Of a DNA stretch of 57,604 nt, positions 1 to 7,465 are shown piece after piece. The stretch is from NCBI GenBank assembly GCA_022763485.1, contig JALEGX010000104.1, forward strand, positions 1 to 57,604, written 5' to 3'. The notes beneath the pieces were generated by a model that saw nothing but the letters and a program-made list of their open reading frames with translations, did no database searches and was not told the DNA's origin. The DNA is from Paracoccaceae bacterium (GTDB lineage: Bacteria > Pseudomonadota > Alphaproteobacteria > Rhodobacterales > Rhodobacteraceae). The first letter of the stretch is position 1; each line of letters begins with the position of its first letter. The position numbers were made by a program, and so were the translations under genes.

Positions 1-1259
1 CAGCCTACCTGATCGCCCATTTCGATACCCGTGCCGGTGATCATCATGGCAACCTTGACCTGGTTGTCGGGGTCCATCTTGCCACCTTCGACGAAGGGCG
101 CAGGGAAGTGACCCGCATCCGGCCATTGCATCCGCACATAGAGGGTTTCGCCATCATGTGCTGCCTGAACGGTGGCGTTGATGATGCCGCGCTTGCCCGG
201 AATCGGGGTCGGCTCGATCTCATCGTTTTTGCCACCACCGCCTGCGACAACTTTGTTGCCGATGGCTTCAAGCTCTTTGGCGTGGCAAGTGGTGCACTGA
301 TCGCCACCCTTGGTCAGGGGGCGGGCACCGCCGTGCTGTTTGCCGTTCTGGACCCACTCGAACGAGGCCTGACCCGGATAGAAGAGGGTCATGTCGCTTG
401 CAGCAACCGCGTCCCAATCCACATTCGGCGCAACGTTGCCACCTGCGGGCGCGGCTGCTGCCTGTCCCGCGGCAAGCGCGCGTTCTTCTTCGCGGGCCGC
501 TTCAACAGCGGCTGCGATACGGGCCTGGACGGCGTCCTGTTCGGCCTTCTTCGCAGCCGAAGCCGCTTCGGCCTCTGCCGCTTCCTTGGCTTCAACGCGG
601 GCGAGGCTGGCCAGGTATTCCTGCGGGATCTCGCGGATGAAGGCCGGATTGGGGGCCTCGATCATTTCCAGATACTCATCCGATGCACGATCGCGCGGGC
701 TGGTATGGGCGATGCCCTTGTGGCAGTCGATACAGGTCTGGCCCGTGGTCATCGCGTTCAAGTGCTGCTGACGTGCGCGGGGTTTCTGGAACTCCGGCAT
801 CATCGACTCGAAGTCGTGGCAGTTCCGGCACTCGCGCGAGTCGGTCTGCTTCATCCGCTTCCATTCGTTCTGGGCCAAATGTAGTCGCTTGGCTTCGAAC
901 TTCTCTTCGGTGTTGATGGTGCCCATCACCTTGCCGTAGAGCTCTCTCGACGCTTTGATCTTGCGGATCATCTTGTGGGTCCAGTCCTTCGGCACGTGAC
1001 AGTCCGAACAGACCGCGCCCACGCCCGAGCGGTTCACGTCGTGAATGGTGCCCTGGTATTCCTTGTAGACGAAGTCATTCATCTCGTGACACGAGATGCA
1101 GAAGTCCTTGGTGTTGGTGGCTTCCATGGCGGTGTTGAAACCGCCCCAGAAGATGATGCCGGCGGCAAAGGCGCCGGCGATTCCGGCGACAGGCATTCCC
1201 CATAGGAAGTACCGTCGCCAGATCGGCTTTTTCGGTTCAGCACCGGTGGTCTGGGTCAT
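1..1259 (-). CDS. NapC/NirT-type tetrahaem cytochrome c with C-terminal haem extension (partial)
   Basis: Membrane-anchored c-type cytochrome that would pass electrons from quinol to periplasmic reductases. Translation from the ATG at 1257-1259 gives an N-terminal membrane segment (about residues 16-40) and four CxxCH motifs at residues 54, 84, 144 and 176, the NapC/NirT pattern. An Ala/Glu-rich linker (about 218-270) leads to a fifth CTTCH at 322-326 and a stretch resembling the haem-binding domain of ethylbenzene-dehydrogenase-related cytochromes. The frame is open through the window edge, so the C-terminus is missing. A GGAG precedes the start. It lies downstream of nirS in the same direction but behind a strong terminator, so it may have its own promoter. 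The NapC assignment is firm; the extension assignment is by eye. Confidence 0.85.
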   Translation of the reverse strand, partial: MTQTTGAEPKKPIWRRYFLWGMPVAGIAGAFAAGIIFWGGFNTAMEATNTKDFCISCHEMNDFVYKEYQGTIHDVNRSGVGAVCSDCHVPKDWTHKMIRKIKASRELYGKVMGTINTEEKFEAKRLHLAQNEWKRMKQTDSRECRNCHDFESMMPEFQKPRARQQHLNAMTTGQTCIDCHKGIAHTSPRDRASDEYLEMIEAPNPAFIREIPQEYLASLARVEAKEAAEAEAASAAKKAEQDAVQARIAAAVEAAREEERALAAGQAAAAPAGGNVAPNVDWDAVAASDMTLFYPGQASFEWVQNGKQHGGARPLTKGGDQCTTCHAKELEAIGNKVVAGGGGKNDEIEPTPIPGKRGIINATVQAAHDGETLYVRMQWPDAGHFPAPFVEGGKMDPDNQVKVAMMITGTGIEMGDQVG

Positions 1260-1397
1260 ATCCAGGCTCCATCTTGGCTCTCTGAGCGGCACCTGCGGTG
1301 CCACTGGTTAATTGGATTGCAAGGAGCGGGGGCGATCCGGGTGTTCCTGGGTGGCCTTGGGGCGCCCGGTCGTCACAATCCCGATGTCGCTGATGCG

Positions 1398-1424
1398 AAA
1401 AGGGGCGGGCGCCTGGCCCGCCCC
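1398..1424 (-). terminator. Rho-independent terminator after nirS
   Basis: On the minus strand a 9-bp perfect GC stem (GGGGCGGGC / GCCCGCCCC) with a 5-nt loop is followed by TTTT. It starts about 20 nt beyond the nirS stop and lies before the NapC-type gene, so most nirS transcripts should end here. Confidence 0.8.
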
Positions 1425-1445
1425 CTGGAGGAGTTTTGCTTCGGT

Positions 1446-3122
1446 TTAGGTGACGTGGTTCGAACGGTTGTAGACGTTGAACTTGCCGGTCGGAGCGTAG
1501 AGCCCTTTGACGCGGCCGATTTCTTCCAGCGTCTTGGCGTCGAAGATCACCATTTCACCGTTCGGCTCTTTCGAGGATGCACGGTTCCATTTGGAGACCC
1601 AGACCTCGGTGCCGTCCTGGTTGAACTCGAAGTGAACGGCAACGTTGCCTTCATCTTCGGTGATCTGGATCGTCTTCACGATCTCACCAGTCTCTTTCGA
1701 GATGACCTGCACCGACTGTTGGACTTCCAGCTCGGGGTGTTTGGTCTGGTCAGCCCAGATGTAGTCCGAGTTCGGGTGGGTCCGGATGAACAGGCCTGCA
1801 CCGTCGGTTTCGACTTCATAGCAGGTTTTCCATGCCTGATCCGGGTGCCCTTCGGGGTCGTTGCCCCAAACCGTCACGGTGCCTTCGCCCAGGTGGGTTG
1901 TACCGGCCACAGGACCGCAGTTCGGATCGACCCAGTTGGCGCCCGGTCCGGGGTGCGGCAGCGGCGCGGTGTCGATCATCGCTTCCAGCTTGTGGGTCTT
2001 GGTGTCGACCACAACCATTTTGTTCGATGCGTTTGCAGCGATCTGGAAGTAGCGACCGGTCGGATCAAAGAAGCCGTCGTGCAGGAACTTGGCCGAGTTG
2101 ATCTTGTCGATGCGCAGGTTGTCGAGGTCGGTGTAATCCACCTGCCACAGCTGACCCAGCTCTTTCACCGCGACGATCCAGGTCGGCTCGTTCGGGGTGG
2201 TGTAGATGGCTGCCACGCGGGCCTCTTCGACATAGTCACCGTCCACGTTCACGCCGCGGGTCGACACGACCTTTTTCGGCTCCATGGTTTCGGCATCAAC
2301 GATGGCGAAGTGCGGAGGCCAGTAGGCGCCGCCGATGACGTATTTACCGTCGCCGGACACTGCCACGTCGCGGGCGTCATACCCGATCGAGACTTCTGCC
2401 ACGAGCATGTTTTCCGGGTTCTGCCACAGGTCGATTTTGGTCATCTTGCCGTCGCGGCCCATGGTGTACCAGAAGCGGCCCGGGTTTTCCGGCTCTTCCA
2501 GTTTGTGGTGCTCGGACGCTTTCAGAACGTGCACAGCATAGCCGGTCGGGATGTGTGCCAGAACTTCCTTGGTGTCGCCGTCGATCACGGCCACTTTACC
2601 TACGTCACGCTCGATGACGACGAAGAAGTTTTCCCAGTTGCGGCCGTGCAGCGGCTCGGTCGGGTAGTCTTTGGGCTCGACATAGACCTTGCGGGTCTGA
2701 CGCATCTGCTCCAGCGACATTTCTGGCGGCTTCGGCGGATCCATCTGGATGTAGGTCGCCATATCCTTGATTTCCTGCTCGGTCATGATGTCCGAGAAGT
2801 TGTTCATACCGCCTTCGGTACCCCAGGAAATGATTTTCTCCAGGCGTTCCTGGCCCAGCTTCAGCGTACCGCTGATGGTTTCGGTGCCGTCTGCGTTCTT
2901 CTTCTTGACGACAGGCTCCAGGCTTTTGCCGGTGGCGCCCTTACGCAGCACGCCGTGACAACCGGCACACCGTTCAAAGTACAGTTGTTTCGAAGCTTCG
3001 AAAGCTTCCTCGCTCAGGGTCGGGCCTTCTGCGAATGCGGGCATGGCAACGCTGCCGAGCATCATGGCAAAGCCGACGCCGAGAGCACGAGTGGTTTTCT
3101 TGTAGGTGATTCCAAGTGACAT
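1446..3122 (-). CDS. nirS: Cytochrome cd1 nitrite reductase NirS
   Basis: Periplasmic respiratory nitrite reductase that makes nitric oxide from nitrite. The 558-residue product has a Sec signal peptide ending near AFA (about residue 31), a cytochrome c domain with CAGCH at 52-56, and a long beta-propeller with the family's conserved blocks, which holds haem d1. I start it at the ATG preceded by GGAGAG about 7 nt upstream (MSLGITYKK), not at an in-frame ATG 69 nt further out. A perfect Dnr/FNR-type box lies about 65 nt upstream of the start. The haem d1 synthesis genes that often follow nirS are not in this window. Length and motifs are typical, so the call is secure. Confidence 0.97.
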   Translation of the reverse strand: MSLGITYKKTTRALGVGFAMMLGSVAMPAFAEGPTLSEEAFEASKQLYFERCAGCHGVLRKGATGKSLEPVVKKKNADGTETISGTLKLGQERLEKIISWGTEGGMNNFSDIMTEQEIKDMATYIQMDPPKPPEMSLEQMRQTRKVYVEPKDYPTEPLHGRNWENFFVVIERDVGKVAVIDGDTKEVLAHIPTGYAVHVLKASEHHKLEEPENPGRFWYTMGRDGKMTKIDLWQNPENMLVAEVSIGYDARDVAVSGDGKYVIGGAYWPPHFAIVDAETMEPKKVVSTRGVNVDGDYVEEARVAAIYTTPNEPTWIVAVKELGQLWQVDYTDLDNLRIDKINSAKFLHDGFFDPTGRYFQIAANASNKMVVVDTKTHKLEAMIDTAPLPHPGPGANWVDPNCGPVAGTTHLGEGTVTVWGNDPEGHPDQAWKTCYEVETDGAGLFIRTHPNSDYIWADQTKHPELEVQQSVQVISKETGEIVKTIQITEDEGNVAVHFEFNQDGTEVWVSKWNRASSKEPNGEMVIFDAKTLEEIGRVKGLYAPTGKFNVYNRSNHVT

Positions 3123-3184
3123 GATCACTCTCCAGTTGCGTGGTGAGGCAGGTCGGAGAATGCGGAGGAGGGGCCTTCTGCTCC

Positions 3185-3198
3185 TTGACAAAAGTCAA
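3185..3198 (-). promoter_or_regulatory. FNR/Dnr box upstream of nirS
   Basis: Perfect dyad TTGAC-AAAA-GTCAA. Its centre is about 70 nt from the nirS ATG, so a class II position (centre near -41.5) would put the transcript start near 3150. This matches the FNR/Dnr consensus; binding is inferred. Confidence 0.85.
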
Positions 3199-3301
3199 CG
3201 GTTTTCGCGTTTTCGTGAACAGTTAACCCTGAATTGCCGATCCGGACCACTGTTCGGGAGCTCCGGAAAATTGGGGTTATCGATGCATTATTTTCTGCAT
3301 T

Positions 3302-3315
3302 TTGATTTTTGTTAA
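3302..3315 (+). promoter_or_regulatory. FNR/Dnr-like box upstream of nnrS
   Basis: Degenerate dyad TTGAT-TTTT-GTTAA in the nirS-nnrS divergent region, about 115 nt ahead of the nnrS ATG. One half-site base departs from TTGAC and one from GTCAA. It is probably the nnrS control site. The rest of the 300-nt divergent region (3123-3423) holds no gene that I can see. Confidence 0.6.
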
Positions 3316-3423
3316 GTGCTTCGAATCATCCTCGGGATAGACCTGAAATCAGATGGGACGTCAGCCAGATCAGCTATCTGCAATCCAGCCAAACCAGCGT
3401 CTTTCGGGTTAAGGAGAACGAGA

Positions 3424-4602
3424 ATGATGCGTACCGTGAACAGGGTCTTCAGCGAAGGTTTCAGGATCTTCTTTCTGGCCGCGGGACTATATGGGGTTTT
3501 CACCGGTGTGGTCTGGAGCCTGTGGCTGAGCGGGATGACGGAGAGCCCGTCGTCGTCGGTATCGCCGCACCTTTGGCATGCGCATGAGATGATCTTTGGC
3601 TATGCGACCGCGGCGGTTGGTGGGTTCTTCCTGACGGCGGTGCCGAACTGGACGAACACGCCGGGGGCCCGCCAGGGGTTCATTGCGCTGGCGGCCGGGC
3701 TCTGGCTGTTGGGGCGGCTTGCGGTCTGGTATTCGGCGGCCATTCCGCCGATCTGGGTTGCCGTCTTAGACATGGCTTTCGTGCCGTTTCTGGCGGCAAA
3801 GATCCTCAGCCAGCTGTTGAAACGCCCCAAACCGCAGAACATGATGTTCCTTGTCTTTCTGGTGCTGCTCTGGGTCGCCAACGGAATGGTGCATCTGGAA
3901 TGGACGGGCGTCACCGAAGATACTGCGGCCAATGGTTTGCGGGCCGGGCTTCTGGTTCTGTGTGGCCTGATCGCCATTCTCGGCGGGCGCATCACGCCGG
4001 CCTTCACCCGCAACGCAATGAAGCGGGCGGGGGTGGCGGAAAGCGCCTGGCCCCGGTCCAGTCAGGTGATTGAAAAGGCGACGCTGGTTTCGGCACTTGC
4101 CCTGCCGGTTCTGGTGCTGGTGCCGCTGCCCGTTCAGGTAAGCGCTGCGGTTGCCGTGGTTCTGGGGGTTCTGCAATGTGCCCGCCTCACCAATTGGCGC
4201 GCGCGCTGGTGCCTGCGACAGCCGATTCTCTTTGCGCTGCATCTGGGGCTGGGGATGCTGGCGGTCGGCCTGCTGCTCTGGGGGCTGGCCGGGTTCGGAT
4301 TGGGCGATGAAATCGCCGCGTTGCATGTTCTGGGAATCGGCTGTGTCGGTGGCATGACCCTGGCGGTGATGAGCCGCGCGGGACTGGGGCATTCCGGACG
4401 TCCGCTTGTGGCGCCTGGACCGGTGGCGGTGGGGTATTTCGTTCTGGCGGCAGCGGCGGTTCTACGGTGGCTGGGCAGCGAATTGGGCAGCGAATTCTTC
4501 CTGCCAAGCATGCTGGGCACCGGGGCGCTATGGGTGCTGGCCTTTGCGCTTTACCTGCTGGCCATGTGGCCCGCGCTGACGCAGCCGCGGGTCGATTCCT
4601 GA
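3424..4602 (+). CDS. nnrS: NnrS family haem-copper membrane protein
   Basis: NnrS is a polytopic haem- and copper-containing membrane protein found with denitrification genes; the family is linked to relief of nitric oxide stress. The 392-residue product is almost wholly hydrophobic, with about 12 likely membrane spans, and carries the family's early HLWHAHEMIFGYA block (about residues 48-60) and later conserved His residues. The start is set by AAGGAG 8 nt before ATGATG; an in-frame ATG 108 nt upstream lacks such a site and would begin just behind the regulatory box. It is followed by a strong terminator, so it is a single-gene unit between nirS and the nor operon. Confidence 0.9.
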   Translation: MMRTVNRVFSEGFRIFFLAAGLYGVFTGVVWSLWLSGMTESPSSSVSPHLWHAHEMIFGYATAAVGGFFLTAVPNWTNTPGARQGFIALAAGLWLLGRLAVWYSAAIPPIWVAVLDMAFVPFLAAKILSQLLKRPKPQNMMFLVFLVLLWVANGMVHLEWTGVTEDTAANGLRAGLLVLCGLIAILGGRITPAFTRNAMKRAGVAESAWPRSSQVIEKATLVSALALPVLVLVPLPVQVSAAVAVVLGVLQCARLTNWRARWCLRQPILFALHLGLGMLAVGLLLWGLAGFGLGDEIAALHVLGIGCVGGMTLAVMSRAGLGHSGRPLVAPGPVAVGYFVLAAAAVLRWLGSELGSEFFLPSMLGTGALWVLAFALYLLAMWPALTQPRVDS

Positions 4603-4641
4603 GCGCCCGTTAACCATGCATATCGGGGTGAGCCCCGTCTG

Positions 4642-4674
4642 GCCGCCGGTGGAAAGTCCCCACCGGCGGCTTTG
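4642..4674 (+). terminator. Rho-independent terminator after nnrS
   Basis: An 11-bp perfect stem (GCCGCCGGTGG / CCACCGGCGGC) with a 7-nt loop is followed by TTTGTTATT, 40 nt beyond the nnrS stop. It isolates nnrS from norC. Confidence 0.85.
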
Positions 4675-4729
4675 TTATTCGCGGATAAAAACTTTGTATT
4701 TCAGTGATTTGCATTCCTGATGGATAAGC

Positions 4730-4743
4730 TTGACTTTTGTTAA
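4730..4743 (+). promoter_or_regulatory. FNR/Dnr box upstream of norC
   Basis: TTGAC-TTTT-GTTAA, one mismatch from the perfect dyad, centred about 70 nt before the norC ATG, the same spacing as the nirS box. Confidence 0.8.
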
Positions 4744-4806
4744 GGAACGCAAGCGGATCTCCGCCGATAACAGAATGACCGTAAACGCAGCGCAAAGGAG
4801 AGCGCA

Positions 4807-5259
4807 ATGCGCGAAGTCATGACAAAAAGCATGGCCCGCAACATTTTCTATGGCGGGTCACTGTTCTTTATCCTCATCTTCCTGGCGCTATCGTTCCATT
4901 CGGTTCGGTATGTCGTCACAACCTCAACCAACGTAGAAACGCTGACCCACAGCGTCGCCGCAGGTAAGAAAGTCTGGGAAGACAAGACCTGCATCAACTG
5001 TCACTCCCTGATGGGAGAGGGTGCCTATTTCGCCCCCGAGCTGGCCAACGTCATGGACCGCTGGGGTGTGCAAGAGGACCCTGAAGAAGCGTTCGAAACC
5101 CTGAAAGCCTGGATGGAAAGCCAGCCGACCGGGATCGAAGGCCGCCGCCAGATGCCCAACTTCAATCTGAGCGACGAAGAAATCCGCAACCTCAGCGACT
5201 TCCTGCTCTGGACGAACACGATCGACGACCAGAACTGGCCGCCGAATGATGCGGGCTAA
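4807..5259 (+). CDS. norC: Nitric oxide reductase subunit C (cytochrome c)
   Basis: Small membrane-anchored cytochrome c of the cNOR complex, which feeds electrons to NorB. The product has 150 residues, one N-terminal membrane anchor (about 14-36), the haem site CINCH at 62-66 and a Met-containing MPNF segment near residue 115 as the likely sixth ligand. AAAGGAG precedes the ATG. It heads the norCBQDEF operon, 14 nt ahead of norB, behind a Dnr-type box. Length and layout are normal for NorC. Confidence 0.97.
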   Translation: MREVMTKSMARNIFYGGSLFFILIFLALSFHSVRYVVTTSTNVETLTHSVAAGKKVWEDKTCINCHSLMGEGAYFAPELANVMDRWGVQEDPEEAFETLKAWMESQPTGIEGRRQMPNFNLSDEEIRNLSDFLLWTNTIDDQNWPPNDAG

Positions 5260-5273
5260 GGAGACTTGAGACC

Positions 5274-6641
5274 ATGAAATATCAATCTCAAAAAATCGCT
5301 CTTGTCTATTTTGCCGTAGCCATGGGCCTGTTCGCGATCCAGGTGCTGGGCGGTCTGCTCGCCGGCTGGATCTATGTATCCCCGAACACGCTGTCGGAGA
5401 CCCTGCCGTTCAACACCGTTCGGATGCTTCACACCAACTCGTTGATCGTGTGGCTGATCACCGGCTTCTTCGGTGCCGCATACTTCCTGATCCCGGAAGA
5501 GGCGGAACGCGAAATCCACTCGGAAAAGATCGCCTATCTGCAGCTGGCCATTCTGGTCATCGGCACCTTGGGCGTGGTTGTCACCTATGTGTTCAACCTG
5601 TTCGAAGGCAACTGGCTGCTGGGTAAGGAAGGCCGCGAGTTCATCGAACAACCCAAGTGGGTCAAGGCGGGTATCGTGGTTGCAGCTCTGCTGTTCCTCT
5701 ACAACGTCACCATGACGGTGTTGAAAGGCAAGAAGACCGCGATCACCAACATCCTGCTTCTGGGTCTCTGGGGTCTGGCGCTGCTGTTCCTGTTCAGCTT
5801 CTACAACCCTGAAAACCTGGCCCTGGACAAAATGTTCTGGTGGTACATCGTTCACCTGTGGGTGGAAGGCGTCTGGGAACTGATCATGGCGTCGATCCTG
5901 GCCTACCTGATGCTGAAACTGACCGGTGTCGACCGCGAGATCGTGGAAAAATGGCTCTATGTCATCGTCGCTGCCGCCCTGTTCTCGGGTATCCTGGGCA
6001 CCGGACACCACTACTACTGGATCGGTACGCCCGCATACTGGCAGTGGATCGGCTCGATCTTCAGCTCGCTGGAAGTCATTCCCTTCTTCGCGATGATGGC
6101 CTTTGCCTTCGTCATGGTCTGGAAAGGCCGTCGTGATCACCCGAACAAGGCTGCACTGCTGTGGTCGCTGGGCTGTGCCACTCTGGCCTTCTTCGGCGCG
6201 GGTGTCTGGGGCTTCCTGCACACGCTGCACGGTGTGAACTACTACACCCACGGCACGCAGATCACCGCCGCACACGGTCACCTTGCCTTCTTCGGCGCCT
6301 ATGTGGCCCTGAACCTGGCGATCTTCAGCTACGCCATGCCGATCCTGAAAGGGCGCGATCCCTACAACCAGGTGCTGAACATGGGTTCGTTCTGGCTGAT
6401 GACCTCGGGTATGGTCTTCATGACCTTCGTGCTGACCTTTGCCGGCACCATCCAGACCCACCTGCAGCGTGTTCTGGGCGACTACTACATGGACGTTCAG
6501 GACCAGCTGGAGATCTTCTACTGGATGCGCTTCGGCTCTGGTCTGGTGGTCGTGATCGGTGCGCTGGTGTTCATCTACGCCATCTGGGTCCCGCGTAAGG
6601 AACTGATCGAACGCGGTGCTGCTGAAACTCCTGCTGAGTAA
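5274..6641 (+). CDS. norB: Nitric oxide reductase subunit B
   Basis: Catalytic subunit of cNOR, which reduces two NO to N2O at a haem b3/non-haem iron site in the cytoplasmic membrane. The 455-residue product has the 12-span pattern of the haem-copper oxidase superfamily, including the HLWVEGVWE block near residue 193 (a FeB His plus conserved Glu), GTGHHYYW near 243 (the FeB His pair) and AHGHLAFFG near 333 (haem ligands). It lacks the quinol-oxidising N-terminal extension of qNOR, which fits its pairing with norC. GGAGA precedes the ATG. Its TAA shares one base with the norQ ATG, so the two are translationally coupled. Confidence 0.97.
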   Translation: MKYQSQKIALVYFAVAMGLFAIQVLGGLLAGWIYVSPNTLSETLPFNTVRMLHTNSLIVWLITGFFGAAYFLIPEEAEREIHSEKIAYLQLAILVIGTLGVVVTYVFNLFEGNWLLGKEGREFIEQPKWVKAGIVVAALLFLYNVTMTVLKGKKTAITNILLLGLWGLALLFLFSFYNPENLALDKMFWWYIVHLWVEGVWELIMASILAYLMLKLTGVDREIVEKWLYVIVAAALFSGILGTGHHYYWIGTPAYWQWIGSIFSSLEVIPFFAMMAFAFVMVWKGRRDHPNKAALLWSLGCATLAFFGAGVWGFLHTLHGVNYYTHGTQITAAHGHLAFFGAYVALNLAIFSYAMPILKGRDPYNQVLNMGSFWLMTSGMVFMTFVLTFAGTIQTHLQRVLGDYYMDVQDQLEIFYWMRFGSGLVVVIGALVFIYAIWVPRKELIERGAAETPAE

Positions 6642-7456
6642 TGGACATGGACGGAAATATGAACCTCGGAACGGGGGCGGCTGACGCCCCCTTCTACCTC
6701 CCGCAAGGTGACGAACGCGAAGTCTTCGCCGCCGCGCATGAAAACGGTCTGCCGGTCCTGCTCAAAGGTCCGACGGGCTGCGGCAAAACCCGCTTTGTGG
6801 CCCACATGGCCGCCAAACTGGGACGCCCCCTTTACACTGTGGCCTGCCACGATGACCTGGCTGCGGCCGACCTGATCGGACGCTACCTGCTGAAGGGCGG
6901 GGAAACCGTCTGGGTCGATGGTCCGCTGACCCGCGCCGTGCGCGAAGGTGCGATCTGCTACCTTGATGAGGTGGTCGAGGCACGCAAGGACGTGACCGTG
7001 GTGCTGCACCCGCTGACCGACGACCGGCGCATCCTGCCGATCGACCGGACCGGCGAAGAGCTGGAAGCCGCACCCGGCTTCATGCTGGTTGCCTCCTACA
7101 ACCCCGGATACCAGAACATCCTGAAGACCCTGAAACCGTCGACACGTCAGCGGTTCATCTCGGTCGAATTCGATTTCCCGGATCCCGAACTTGAAGCACA
7201 GGTCGTTGCAAAGGAAAGCGGACTTGACGCTGACCGCTGCAAGGCGCTGGTGCGCCTGGCCGGCAAGCTGCGCGGCCTGAAAGGGCAGGATCTGGAAGAA
7301 GGCGTTTCCACCCGTCTGGTGGTCTATGCCGCAACCTTGATTGCACAGGGAATGAATACCGATCGCGCCATCCGTGCGGCGATGATCGAGCCTCTTACAG
7401 ATGATGAAGAGATAAAGCGCGGGCTCCTCGATCTTGTCGCAGCCGTCTTTGGGTGA
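6641..7456 (+). CDS. norQ: NorQ, MoxR-family AAA+ ATPase for NO reductase activation
   Basis: AAA+ ATPase that works with NorD to insert the non-haem iron or otherwise activate cNOR. The 271-residue product has Walker A GPTGCGKT at 43-50, a Walker B LDEVVEA segment near residue 107 and a sensor-like SYNPGYQ stretch near residue 150. It overlaps norB by one base and is followed 9 nt later by norD, the usual nor order. Related CbbQ and GvpN proteins have similar sequences; the position settles the name. Confidence 0.95.
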   Translation: MDMDGNMNLGTGAADAPFYLPQGDEREVFAAAHENGLPVLLKGPTGCGKTRFVAHMAAKLGRPLYTVACHDDLAAADLIGRYLLKGGETVWVDGPLTRAVREGAICYLDEVVEARKDVTVVLHPLTDDRRILPIDRTGEELEAAPGFMLVASYNPGYQNILKTLKPSTRQRFISVEFDFPDPELEAQVVAKESGLDADRCKALVRLAGKLRGLKGQDLEEGVSTRLVVYAATLIAQGMNTDRAIRAAMIEPLTDDEEIKRGLLDLVAAVFG

Positions 7457-7465
7457 GGCCGGCTG

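Noticed and set aside
1317-3119. A 600-residue plus-strand reading frame opposite nirS
   Set aside because: It is the antisense shadow of nirS in GC-rich DNA: His/Val/Phe-rich with no recognisable fold. nirS has all family motifs.
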